From contig WVXO01000061.1 in NCBI GenBank assembly GCA_011773465.1, positions 1-50,193 of the forward strand: a DNA stretch of 50,193 nucleotides. Reading direction: 5' to 3'. The translations under genes and the position numbers were made by a program. Positions 9,239-17,358 of the stretch are shown one piece after another. The first letter of the stretch is position 1, and every line of letters begins with the position of its first letter. This DNA is from Candidatus Aminicenantota bacterium. GTDB taxonomy: Bacteria; Acidobacteriota; Aminicenantia; Aminicenantales; Aminicenantaceae. The notes beneath the pieces were generated by a model that was not told the DNA's origin, searched no databases, and saw nothing but the letters and a program-made list of their open reading frames with translations.

Positions 9239-10717
9239 TTATTCTTCTGGAGGGGAAAGCTTGGGGAGCTTGCCGAATATATCCTTATATACTTCAGGAT
9301 AAGAGTCTTTTCCTCCGATAAGAAGGCAGGTCAGAGGCATTACTTCTTTTGCCAACTTGGACATCGCCCCGGCTGTTCTCCGGATATCCCACTGGGCGGT
9401 GGCATCTTCTCTCAGCCTGGAGATATGATACAATTCTCTGGCATTGACCTTTAGCAAGACTCTTCTTCGATGGGCATTTGTTAGAACGTACTCAGCCCCT
9501 TGATCCATATTTTTTTTCAAGAATGAATAAACATGGCTAGTCTCTTCCATTATCTCCATAAATTCCTTCTTTGATCCAACGGCCTCTATTGAAGGCGGAA
9601 CGGTCACTCCTAACTCAGGATCGTAGTTTTGAGCCGTCAGAGTAGCCATACGGTGTCGTTTAAGTTGGGCATAACATGAGGCGGAGATAATCAAATCATA
9701 AGTGAGGTTCACATATTCGAATTCGCGGAGAGGCGTATCATAAAATTCCATGTATTTGAAAGCTGACTTCAGAAATTCTTTCTTTTCTTCCAGGCTGAGA
9801 TTTTTAGCCTTCCTAAAACATTCCTCGTAAGGCAAAGATGAAGAAGTATGCAGAAGAGAAGCAATCAATTTAGCATCTGCCTCGGCAGTAAAATCGACAA
9901 GACAAACCAGCTCTTTGCTTTTCCTCGAAAACCCCAGGTAAAACTGAGCTTTTTCCCCAATCTCAGGGTATGTCTTTGAATCGAAATCATTAGCCTCAGT
10001 AAAAAGAATGATTGAGGGAGCCACTTCTTTCGCCAGGGCATAAATCTTTTGATTGAGCTCCTTGAGCTCTGCCAGTTTCTGAGAGGCAAACCGGCGGATC
10101 AAGAATTCCAGATTCCGGGCATTAACAGTCATGCCTAGCTGACCTCTTGTTGCTAAGCTCATCACATAGCGAGCATCTTCCTTGGCCCATCCCTCCAGCA
10201 TAAAATGCTTCTTAGGATTGCTGGCAGCTTCTTTGTGCTTATCAAAGAAATATGCTCTTAATTTTTTATAGAGCTTGCGGTAAAGAGAATTTTGGGCTTT
10301 GATTGTTCTTACAAAAACACTTTGCTTCCCGGAGCTTTTAATCTCCTTTGGGATAAAAAGATCATCCTTCAGGGCAATGTAGCGTTGAGACTTTTCTGTA
10401 TAAGAACAGAGACGAAACTTTTCTATTTCTTCTACTGCCAGTCTGCTCACTCCGATGATATCGAAATTGAAAACAGCATGCTCGGCAACAGAGTGATGGC
10501 CCATTTTGAAAATAATGTTCTGGTTGGACCTCCTCGCTTTCTCCACCTGAGCTCTGGCAACGGCTCGCAGTTCGTTTACTGGACGCGGGTCCCTGGAAAT
10601 ACGGGCATAGGAAGCAGAAAGGGTTTCAGGAGTAACGTCCTCTCGAGGCGGGGAGTTTTTCTTAAGTTCTTCGATAACTTCACTGTCAACATTATAACCG
10701 GCAAGGATGACATGCAT
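9239..10717 (-). CDS. thyX: Double-length ThyX family protein (FAD-dependent thymidylate synthase, tandem domains)
   Basis: ThyX makes dTMP from dUMP using FAD and methylene-tetrahydrofolate. It is usually about 220-250 aa and homotetrameric; this protein is 492 aa and holds two ThyX-like halves. The N half has GHHSVAEHAVF (73-83) and a variant of the RHRxxSxNExSxRY signature, KFRLCSYTEKSQRY (100-113). Its second catalytic region has lost AQWEIR (it reads SQKLAELKE). The C half has RHRMATLTAQNYDPE (354-368), so the ExSxRY part is lost, but keeps a clear AQWDIR (441-446). The two halves thus look complementary. No thyA is in the window. I am confident of the family; activity is inferred. Confidence 0.85.
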   Translation of the reverse strand: MHVILAGYNVDSEVIEELKKNSPPREDVTPETLSASYARISRDPRPVNELRAVARAQVEKARRSNQNIIFKMGHHSVAEHAVFNFDIIGVSRLAVEEIEKFRLCSYTEKSQRYIALKDDLFIPKEIKSSGKQSVFVRTIKAQNSLYRKLYKKLRAYFFDKHKEAASNPKKHFMLEGWAKEDARYVMSLATRGQLGMTVNARNLEFLIRRFASQKLAELKELNQKIYALAKEVAPSIILFTEANDFDSKTYPEIGEKAQFYLGFSRKSKELVCLVDFTAEADAKLIASLLHTSSSLPYEECFRKAKNLSLEEKKEFLKSAFKYMEFYDTPLREFEYVNLTYDLIISASCYAQLKRHRMATLTAQNYDPELGVTVPPSIEAVGSKKEFMEIMEETSHVYSFLKKNMDQGAEYVLTNAHRRRVLLKVNARELYHISRLREDATAQWDIRRTAGAMSKLAKEVMPLTCLLIGGKDSYPEVYKDIFGKLPKLSPPEE

Positions 10718-10770
10718 GGTTTTACCAAAATAAAAAGAGAGAAGAGCCTAGAAAGGCAAGATAATAAAAC

Positions 10771-12762
10771 TTAGTCTATCTCATCAGGATAATGCTTAGC
10801 CCAGGCAAGTCGATTGATCCAGCGGCACTGCCAGGAGTCAAAAAATATTTTTCTTCCAGCCCGTTCCTGGTCAAGCTGAAAAATGCTGTTTTTTCGCCAG
10901 GTGATAATCTCGGAAGCAATCCTCTGAGCCTGCGGTCCAGGAAGCTCTATCCTGATCAATTCATGCGGATCAGCATTCAAATCATAGAGAGAGACCGTTT
11001 TGTCTGTTGGACTGTATAAGAACTTTCTATTGCCTATAACAAAACCCGCTGGACTCTCCTGCAGCCATCCGGAAAAAAACACTTTGCGGTCATTCGGCAA
11101 GGTCGCAAGGGCATTGATGCCGTCAAAGCCAGCTGCGTTGGCATCAAAACCCAATAGAGCCAGCAGCGTCGGCGCTAAATCAATAGAGCTGACTGTTTCC
11201 GTAACCCTGGTTTCCGGCCTAACCAAAGACGGAGCGCGTATAATCAAGGGTATGTGTAAGAGCTCTTCGAAGGCTATGCGAATGTGGCCGAACATACCGT
11301 GCTCGCCAAATGCTTCGCCGTGATCTCCGACAACACAAAAAATGGTTTCTTTCTCAAGATTAAGCTCCGTAAGCTTGCTGTCCAGCTCAGCTATAAATTT
11401 ATCGGTATAATAAATCGTCTGTTTATAACGCTCTATCGGCTTCCCAAAGGGTGTGGCAAACCACTCGGGAACCTCATAAGGGTTGTGGCTAACTGAGCAA
11501 AGAACCGTCAAGAAAAAGGGCTTATCTTCAGACTTTATCCATCTGACAATAGGTTCTACCATCAAAAACTCATCACTGCCCAGATAGCCAAGAAAAGCGG
11601 CTAGATCATTCAAATCTTCTCTAGACCAGAACTTATCGAAGCCGAGATTAGAGACTAAACTGGGCCTAGATTCGAAGTTGCCTTTAGCTGACTGGAAAAA
11701 TGCAGTTCTGAAATTCAACTGACCCTCAAGTATCGTAGCCATGCTGGCATAGGGCTTAACAGCAGGTACGGCCTCGGCAATATCAGGGAAGGCCGAAGGA
11801 AATCGGCCGGTCAGGAGGCCAAACAGAGCTTTTGTTGTATGAGTAAGCGAGGAACGAAAGTTCGTAAATTCAGCACCATGACGAGCCAAATCCGCAAGAT
11901 AGGGGGTTAAGTTACTTTGCCTATCCCAGAGTGAAGTTTTCCTGTATTGAACGCCCTCAAGGATTATTATAATAATATTATAGTTTTTCGGCTCTGATCT
12001 TAGCGGAATCCGCACCTGGTCAAAGGTAGGTATTTTCCTTTTGGCGTTGACTAAATCGACTCTGGTTAGCCGCCAGGGATCAGCCGAGAATAAGCTCTTT
12101 ACTGCTTTTAATTGACTATTGTAGTGCAACCCTGCCGAAGCTATGGACGGTGAACCTCGCCTGGCCAATGCACTAAGAGACAGAATAGCGATAAGGATAA
12201 ACATGACGCAAACAATGATTCTTGTAGCAAAAGGCTTGCGGTTGTAAAGCGGCGGCAGAGGCTTAGCTAAAACGAAAAAGAAAAAGACAATAGCAATAGC
12301 GGCAGGCAGGAGCAGGATTAGGCCAACAACTTTCATATCTATTATATTAGTGATAATCGTGACTAACGAGGTTACCGGGTCGAGAAATAACGACACAAAG
12401 ACTGTTGGCAGAATTTGCATCCCTGACCTTATCACCCAGCCAGCGTTTATGACTGACCAGGTACAGACAACAGCGGCAACTACACAAGCTACCCTTATAA
12501 TCCATGACCGCGGCCAGCGAAAACAGACGAGGGCAAGGATAACTTCGATTCCCAACAGCACAGCTATATCAGCCAGTATCCAGCCAAAGTATTCGTTGAT
12601 CAGACCTGTTCGGTATGAATGAAAGAATTTTACAGTCAGGGTAAAAAATATCGCACTAAACATCATAACCGTGTAAGCACGGGGACCCAAAAGGCCATAT
12701 AAGCGAGGAATAGAGAACACCCTTCTTAATTTGGAACTGAATCTTGAAAACTTAATACGCAT
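10771..12762 (-). CDS. Membrane sulfatase / LtaS-type phosphatidylglycerol (phospho)transferase family protein
   Basis: This 663-aa protein has an N-terminal membrane domain with about five segments (residues 30-200) followed by an extracytoplasmic alkaline-phosphatase-superfamily domain (about 250-600). IIIIILEGVQY gives the first metal ligand (Glu), SLTHTTKALFGLLTGRFP the nucleophile Thr, and VVGDHGEAFGEHGMFGH the distal Asp-His metal ligands. A Glu and Thr rather than Asp and formyl-Cys place it with LtaS/OpgB/EptA-like transferases rather than true sulfatases. The likely job is moving a phospho-alcohol group onto a cell-surface glycan or lipid, but the substrate cannot be read. It is co-directional with thyX, 53 nt upstream of it. 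Confidence 0.75.
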   Translation of the reverse strand: MRIKFSRFSSKLRRVFSIPRLYGLLGPRAYTVMMFSAIFFTLTVKFFHSYRTGLINEYFGWILADIAVLLGIEVILALVCFRWPRSWIIRVACVVAAVVCTWSVINAGWVIRSGMQILPTVFVSLFLDPVTSLVTIITNIIDMKVVGLILLLPAAIAIVFFFFVLAKPLPPLYNRKPFATRIIVCVMFILIAILSLSALARRGSPSIASAGLHYNSQLKAVKSLFSADPWRLTRVDLVNAKRKIPTFDQVRIPLRSEPKNYNIIIIILEGVQYRKTSLWDRQSNLTPYLADLARHGAEFTNFRSSLTHTTKALFGLLTGRFPSAFPDIAEAVPAVKPYASMATILEGQLNFRTAFFQSAKGNFESRPSLVSNLGFDKFWSREDLNDLAAFLGYLGSDEFLMVEPIVRWIKSEDKPFFLTVLCSVSHNPYEVPEWFATPFGKPIERYKQTIYYTDKFIAELDSKLTELNLEKETIFCVVGDHGEAFGEHGMFGHIRIAFEELLHIPLIIRAPSLVRPETRVTETVSSIDLAPTLLALLGFDANAAGFDGINALATLPNDRKVFFSGWLQESPAGFVIGNRKFLYSPTDKTVSLYDLNADPHELIRIELPGPQAQRIASEIITWRKNSIFQLDQERAGRKIFFDSWQCRWINRLAWAKHYPDEID

Positions 12763-13080
12763 AGTGGATTAAGCTATTGAAAGATACGGCAAATTTAGTT
12801 TCTTCTTCTCCAAATGGCAAGAATGAAACTATCTATAGCACAAGGAAAATTAGATGTCAAAAGTTTAATTTATGCTTTCTCACACATAACACTAGATATT
12901 CTATCAAAACTGAACTTTGATTGTGTTCAAGACATCAGTCCGCACTTATTAATTTTAACTTTTCATTTTTGGATTTTCTGATTAGAATAAAAGCTTATGT
13001 AATATTTGACCAGGAAGGATGTCTCGCTGTTTGAACTTTCATCTTTCAAGACCTAAAAACTTTATCCAAAGGAGAAAAAA
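12763..13080. other. Intergenic region without a recognisable gene
   Basis: This 318-nt AT-rich gap separates the divergent sulfatase-family and ferritin-like genes. Near its right end CCAAAGGAG is a good ribosome binding site for the ferritin-like gene. I see no RNA gene, strong hairpin or clear promoter. Confidence 0.5.
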
Positions 13081-13569
13081 ATGCTAGATGTTTCTACAGC
13101 ATCTGTAAATGAACTCTTGGAAATAGCCATCAAAGCAGAGATGGAGGCGAATAAAACCTATTCTGACCTGGCTAGAAGGATTTCAAATCCTCTGCTAAAA
13201 GAAAAATTTCAATGGTTGGCTTATGAAGAAAATAAGCATAAAGAAATCTTAGAAAAACTTTATAAAACTCTCTATCAAGGAGATGAGCCTCAAGTCCCGG
13301 ATACTGTTGATGAGACTCTGCTTCCGTCTATCCACATTGACCCTTCTTCATCTTTTGCTGACATCCTGCATCAAGCCATGGAATCAGAGAAATCAGCTGA
13401 AAACTTTTATGCCAATCTTTCCAAAAGATTTGAGGATCCCCAGAAAAAAATTCTCAACTATTTGAGCAAAGTCGAACACAGCCATTACATGATGCTGCAG
13501 AGCGAATATGTCCTTGCTCAGGATTTTGAGGATTATGCTGAAAAAGACATAGATAAAGTTGTAACTTAG
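13081..13569 (+). CDS. Ferritin-like diiron protein (rubrerythrin-type four-helix bundle)
   Basis: This 162-aa protein has two similar helical-pair halves. Each carries a carboxylate and an ExxH motif: the first half has IKAEMEANKTY and EENKHKEILEKL, the second MESEKSAENFY and EHSHYMML. That pattern is the diiron site of the rubrerythrin/ferritin-like superfamily. No C-terminal rubredoxin domain follows, so it is an erythrin-only protein. A peroxide- or oxygen-protective role is likely but not proven. Its last codons lie inside the left copy of a 371-bp direct repeat, and a mutated copy of them occurs near 15458. It converges on the broken rtcB fragment. Confidence 0.8.
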   Translation: MLDVSTASVNELLEIAIKAEMEANKTYSDLARRISNPLLKEKFQWLAYEENKHKEILEKLYKTLYQGDEPQVPDTVDETLLPSIHIDPSSSFADILHQAMESEKSAENFYANLSKRFEDPQKKILNYLSKVEHSHYMMLQSEYVLAQDFEDYAEKDIDKVVT

Positions 13570-13899
13570 GGAACTAGCCTTTCATAACTCCAATAGGAGT
13601 AACCTTTGCTGCCAGTTTCCCTATTCCCGCTTTATGAGAGACATTTACGACTTCATCCACATCCTTATAGGCCTGGGAGGCTTCCTCGGCCACTCCTTTC
13701 CAGCTAGTGGACTTCAGTTCAATTCCCCTGGTCTCCATCTCCTGCTTAATCTGCTCTCCTCTGAATCTGCGCAGAGCTTCATGCCTGGACATTACTCTCC
13801 CCGCCCCGTGAGCTGTGGAACCAAAACTCAACTGTTCTGCCTCTGAAGTCCCGATAAGTATATAAGAAGCTGTTCCCATACTTCCAGGGATGTTCACCG
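13529..13899. repeat. 371-bp direct repeat, left copy
   Basis: The copy matches 15458-15828 without any insertion or deletion (constant offset 1929). It covers the last codons of the ferritin-like gene and the last 107 codons of rtcB. In the rtcB part I count five differences inside about 320 bp, plus two at the ragged end. In the ferritin-tail part there are about five in 36 bp. The copies flank the 1558-bp cassette that carries the cytochrome-porin gene. Confidence 0.92.
13574..13899 (-). pseudogene. rtcB: Truncated rtcB fragment (C-terminal quarter)
   Basis: The frame encodes the C-terminal 105 or so residues of RtcB, from IPGSMGTASYILIGT to PIGVMKG, with only one amino-acid difference (Ile for Val) from the intact protein at 15503-16930. 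The break is at 13899, where homology stops abruptly and AT-rich cassette DNA begins. There is no start codon with a ribosome site, and the fragment lacks most of the ligase, including the N-terminal metal-binding Cys and the HCGSRG segment. It still contains STAHGAG with the guanylylated histidine. It is the remnant left beside the ferritin-like gene and is unlikely to be translated. Confidence 0.9.
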
Positions 13900-13992
13900 T
13901 TTAAAACCAAACAAAGAAATTTATATTCATTTAACCTTTTATAAAATTACTTGAATTATTCTACCATATTTATATATAAATAATAAATATTA

Positions 13993-14016
13993 TAAAAATA
14001 CTTGTAAAAATACTTG
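13993..14016 (+). promoter_or_regulatory. Two perfect tandem 12-mers touching the -35 box (possible operator)
   Basis: TAAAAATACTTG occurs twice head to tail (13993-14004 and 14005-14016). A weaker copy, ATAAAATTACTTG, starts near 13941. The second 12-mer overlaps the first bases of the -35 hexamer of the promoter at 14014. Direct repeats in this position are typical of a regulator or activator site. The region is very AT-rich, which lowers the weight of the match. Confidence 0.45.
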
Positions 14017-14042
14017 ACTTTATTAAAAATTTACACTATAAA
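14014..14042 (+). promoter_or_regulatory. Strong sigma70-type promoter for the cytochrome-porin gene
   Basis: The -35 box is TTGACT (14014-14019), the spacer exactly 17 nt, and the -10 box TATAAA (14037-14042). Initiation would be near 14049, leaving a leader of about 30 nt that ends in the good ribosome site AAGGGAGG before ATG 14080. The promoter lies entirely within the inserted cassette, so the gene carries its own control. Confidence 0.7.
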
Positions 14043-14079
14043 AAAATTTTAGCTAAATTAATTCCAAGGGAGGTAAAAT

Positions 14080-15321
14080 ATGAAATCAAATCGAAACGAA
14101 TCAAGTAAGTTTTTTCCACGAGTTTTTGTTTTTCTTTTTATCGCAGGTCTTTTTTTACTTCTGCCCAGAGATGCTGAAGCTGTTTCGCAATGGGCAAGGA
14201 AATACGAGGTTGATTGCACCACGTGCCACACATCCTTTCCTAGGTTAACTCATTTCGGTGAAAGATTTATGCGCAATGGTTTTCAGTGGCCAGACGACAA
14301 ACCTGACGGGGATACAGCTGGAAAGGATAAAGTATCCGATAATCTGTTCGTCGATAAAGTTGGTAACTGGTTTGGCGCCCGATTGAGTTTTACTCCATTG
14401 TTATACAAAACAAACGATGTGACAATTGATGGAGAGACGAAAGATTCATTCAACATTGGAAATCCGAACTGGATGCAATTCTTCGTGGCTGGTTCAATCT
14501 TTAAAAATGTATCCATATTCATTGAGCAAGAATTTGAAGTAGATGGTTCTAAATTCAGCTGGTTCCATCTCTTTTTTACCAATCTTGCCGATACTTACGT
14601 CAACTTCCAGGTTGGCAATCTTTCACCCGTTGACTTTACACCATTTCCTGACCGGCTGCGCATGTGGCAGAAGTCGGAAGTTTTAAATGTTAAATCGTCT
14701 GGCGGTGACGGCGAAAACTCGGTCACAATTAGGCAATCTCGTCCAGGAATTCAATATTATGGCTACAAAGGACCTGTGCTCTGGTTCGCAGGTATCGATA
14801 ACGGCAAAGACGCATCCGACCTTGATCGACAAAAAAATTATTGGGGAGGGCTCCGTTTAGAAATACCCAGCACGATAAAAAGTAACTTTGAGGGAAGCAC
14901 AGTTGGCTTTCATTACTATTCTGGTACTGACACTGCGGATTCCGCCACCGCTAGAGTGGAAAATGATTTTAGGCGCTACACATTTTCAGCCAACGCTCGT
15001 TATATGGATAAATTTGATCTCCAAGCAACATACCAGATCGGTAAGGATGACAATTATACTCTGGAAGTTGTTCCAGTCAGTGCAGATTTTCAAGGATTTA
15101 CAGTATCTGCAGCCTACTGGACATACCCTGTGTATGTAATCCTTCAATACGATCAGATTGATTCAGATGATATCCTTGGTTTAGAAAATAAAAAATTATC
15201 TCCTTCTATCTGGCTTTTTATGAGACAAAATTTTAAAGCAGGGATTGCTGCTCGATTTGATCTCAGCAGTGCTGCTCTCAAAAAGCATGAAGTTGCGTTG
15301 CAAATCCGAACAATGTTTTAA
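14080..15321 (+). CDS. Cyc2-like fused monoheme cytochrome c and outer-membrane porin
   Basis: This 413-aa protein begins with a signal peptide (about 1-34, hydrophobic core FVFLFIAGLFLLL). A single c-type heme motif follows: C46-T-T-C-H50 in ARKYEVDCTTCHTSFPRLTHFGERFMRNGF. The remaining ~330 residues alternate polar and aromatic residues in beta strands, and the protein ends in IRTMF with a terminal Phe, as outer-membrane barrels do. A CxxCH motif followed by FPxLxxFGxxFxxNGF and then a barrel is the architecture of Cyc2, the outer-membrane Fe(II)-oxidising cytochrome-porin. Many uncharacterised relatives share it, so iron oxidation is only one possibility. The gene has its own promoter and terminator, and no other cytochrome gene is in the window. 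Confidence 0.6.
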   Translation: MKSNRNESSKFFPRVFVFLFIAGLFLLLPRDAEAVSQWARKYEVDCTTCHTSFPRLTHFGERFMRNGFQWPDDKPDGDTAGKDKVSDNLFVDKVGNWFGARLSFTPLLYKTNDVTIDGETKDSFNIGNPNWMQFFVAGSIFKNVSIFIEQEFEVDGSKFSWFHLFFTNLADTYVNFQVGNLSPVDFTPFPDRLRMWQKSEVLNVKSSGGDGENSVTIRQSRPGIQYYGYKGPVLWFAGIDNGKDASDLDRQKNYWGGLRLEIPSTIKSNFEGSTVGFHYYSGTDTADSATARVENDFRRYTFSANARYMDKFDLQATYQIGKDDNYTLEVVPVSADFQGFTVSAAYWTYPVYVILQYDQIDSDDILGLENKKLSPSIWLFMRQNFKAGIAARFDLSSAALKKHEVALQIRTMF

Positions 15322-15331
15322 TTCATAAAGT

Positions 15332-15372
15332 GAAGCCTCCCTTGCTGGAAAGGGGGGCTTCTTATTATTTCT
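15332..15372 (+). terminator. Rho-independent terminator after the cytochrome-porin gene
   Basis: GAAGCCTCCC and GGGGGGCTTC pair over 10 bp (one G-U) across a 10-nt loop, followed by TTATTATTTCTT. It lies 10 nt after the stop codon. Confidence 0.85.
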
Positions 15373-15457
15373 TATATTTTCCTTCCAATTTAAACGATAT
15401 TCAATATCACTAATCCACACCTATTTTTTATAAGCATAAAATGTTGCGGTAAAAATA

Positions 15458-15828
15458 AGGAATATGCTGAAAAAGATACAGATAAAATTGTAATTTAGGG
15501 AACTAGCCTTTCATAACTCCAATAGGAGTAACCTTTGCTGCCAGTTTCCCTATTCCCGCTTTATGGGAGACATTTACGACTTCATCCACATCCTTATAGG
15601 CCTGGGAGGCTTCCTCGGCCACTCCTTTCCAGCTAGTGGACTTCAGTTCAATTCCCCTGGTCTCCATCTCCTGCTTAATCTGCTCTCCTCTGAATCTGCG
15701 CAGAGCTTCATGCCTGGACATTACTCTCCCTGCCCCGTGAGCTGTGGAACCAAAGCTCAACTGTTCTGCTTCTGAAGTCCCGACAAGTATATAAGAAGCT
15801 GTTCCCATACTTCCAGGGATGATGACCG
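15458..15828. repeat. 371-bp direct repeat, right copy
   Basis: This is the partner of 13529-13899. Here the rtcB part is the 3' end of the intact gene. The ferritin part is an orphan tail (still readable as EYAEKDTDKIVI and stop, against DYAEKDIDKVVT in the real gene) with no gene in front of it. The orphan tail shows which side received foreign or duplicated DNA. Confidence 0.92.
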
Positions 15829-16930
15829 GCTGTCCGACAGAACGGTAGACTTCAGGAATTTCTTCCCGGCCTGGCCCAAAGCTCCTTGTCGCTCCCTTGC
15901 GATGAATGCAAACTTCTTTGTCCTTTCCGTCTATCCTGTGTTTTTCAAATTTAGCTACATTATGGCAAACATCATACACCTGATTCATTCCTTCTGAGCT
16001 TCCCATAACTTTGGCAAAAACATTGCGGACCCAATGAACTATCATCTGTCGGTTGGCAAAAGCGTAATTGACTGCTGCACTCATGGATTTATAGTACTGC
16101 TGGCCTAATTGCGAGTGGATTGGCGCGTTTATCAGTTCTCTATCTGGTAATCCTCTGGTCCCAAATTTATTTTCCATCAACCGGATGTAATCAGATGCAA
16201 CCTGGTGTCCCAGTCCTCGACTTCCGCAGTGAATCATCACCAGAATTTGACCTACGGACTGTATCCCAAAAACCCTAGAAACTTGTTCATCATAAATTTC
16301 CGAAACCTTTTGTATCTCTAAAAAATGATTTCCTGCACCCAAGGTTCCCAGTTGAGGAATCCCTCTCTCCACCGCTCGAGGCGAAAGATGACTGGGGTCT
16401 GCTCCTTTCATCCTTCCGCTCTCTTCAGTCCTCTGCAAATCTTCCCTTGTTCCGTAACCGTTCTCAACTGCCCACTCTGCACCTTTAGTACAGACATCGA
16501 GAAGAACATTCCGGCTCAGGCGAGTGATACCTCCTTTACCTACACCTGCTGGGACTTCTCTGAAAATTTCGCCTAAAAGCTGCTGCCGCCTTTCATGAAT
16601 ATCTCTCTCAGTATAATCAGTCCTCAACAGCCTAACTCCGCAGTTTATATCATAGCCAACTCCGCCAGGAGAAATGATGCCTTCATCTATATCAAAAGCA
16701 GCTACACCACCTATCGGAAATCCATATCCCTGATGAGCATCGGGCATAACATAAGACTTCCTCTGTATGCCACGCAAGCAAGCCACATTCTTTGCCTGCT
16801 TTAGGGTCATATCCCGCCTTACACTTTCGAGAAGCTTAGCCGAAGTATAAATAAGCGCAGGGACTTTCATATCACCTGTTTTCGGAATTTCCCAGGTATA
16901 ATCATTTATTCTTTTTAGTTCCATCTTCAC
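15503..16930 (-). CDS. rtcB: RNA-splicing ligase RtcB (3'-phosphate/5'-OH RNA ligase)
   Basis: RtcB joins RNA 2',3'-cyclic-phosphate or 3'-phosphate ends to 5'-OH ends using GTP and Mn2+, in RNA repair and tRNA splicing. At 475 aa it is full length. SPGGVGYDINCGVRLLRTD (about 85-103) gives the metal-binding Asp and Cys, HCGSRGLGHQVASDY (about 234) gives metal His residues, and SFGSTAHGAGRVMSR (about 394) carries the histidine that forms the GMP adduct. Archease, its activator, is encoded 3 nt upstream on the same strand. Its last 107 codons are the right copy of the 371-bp repeat, so the 3' end may have been exchanged. Confidence 0.97.
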   Translation of the reverse strand: MKMELKRINDYTWEIPKTGDMKVPALIYTSAKLLESVRRDMTLKQAKNVACLRGIQRKSYVMPDAHQGYGFPIGGVAAFDIDEGIISPGGVGYDINCGVRLLRTDYTERDIHERRQQLLGEIFREVPAGVGKGGITRLSRNVLLDVCTKGAEWAVENGYGTREDLQRTEESGRMKGADPSHLSPRAVERGIPQLGTLGAGNHFLEIQKVSEIYDEQVSRVFGIQSVGQILVMIHCGSRGLGHQVASDYIRLMENKFGTRGLPDRELINAPIHSQLGQQYYKSMSAAVNYAFANRQMIVHWVRNVFAKVMGSSEGMNQVYDVCHNVAKFEKHRIDGKDKEVCIHRKGATRSFGPGREEIPEVYRSVGQPVIIPGSMGTASYILVGTSEAEQLSFGSTAHGAGRVMSRHEALRRFRGEQIKQEMETRGIELKSTSWKGVAEEASQAYKDVDEVVNVSHKAGIGKLAAKVTPIGVMKG

Positions 16931-16933
16931 ACC

Positions 16934-17356
16934 TCAAACATCGACCACAACCTGAACCATGAAATGGGCGTTTTTTTCGATTTCCATCTCATTATAGGTT
17001 ATAGCCTTGACATCCCCATGGATTTTATACTTATCAGAATATTGATCTCCTTTGAAGAAAGCATTCAATACATAAAGGCTTCCCTTTTTCCCAATTCTCA
17101 AATTCTCAGGAGAACCCAAAAGAAACATTTTCGAATCCAACAAGTATATTATCTCTTCTAAGAAACTGCTAAGCAACTGCTTGAGGTCTTTTCCTCTCAC
17201 TTCGACCCTGTGCTCTATTTTTTTCTCTATTTTCTGCCAATCCCACATCAAAGATGCTGTGGCCAAGGCTGCGTTAACGAAGGCTTCTTCCAAGGTTGTG
17301 CCAAAAGCTTGAAATTTTGCATCAGCCGTATGACGGAGAAACCTGTATCTTTCCAC
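16934..17356 (-). CDS. Archease (RtcB activator)
   Basis: This 140-aa protein has the archease pattern: RYRFLRHTADAKFQAFG at the N-terminus with a metal-binding Asp, a central helix with SSFLEEIIYLLDSKMFLL, and a C-terminal KAITYNEMEI...VQVVVDV. Archease speeds guanylylation of RtcB and lets it turn over repeatedly. It directly precedes rtcB (3 nt) and follows pncB (2 nt), so the three are probably co-transcribed. Length and fold elements are normal. Confidence 0.93.
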   Translation of the reverse strand: MERYRFLRHTADAKFQAFGTTLEEAFVNAALATASLMWDWQKIEKKIEHRVEVRGKDLKQLLSSFLEEIIYLLDSKMFLLGSPENLRIGKKGSLYVLNAFFKGDQYSDKYKIHGDVKAITYNEMEIEKNAHFMVQVVVDV

Positions 17357-17358
17357 CT

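Noticed and set aside
13574-13897. A separate small RtcB-like protein
   Set aside because: It starts abruptly in the middle of the fold with no start signal and is collinear with the rtcB 3' end as part of a 371-bp repeat, so it is a fragment.
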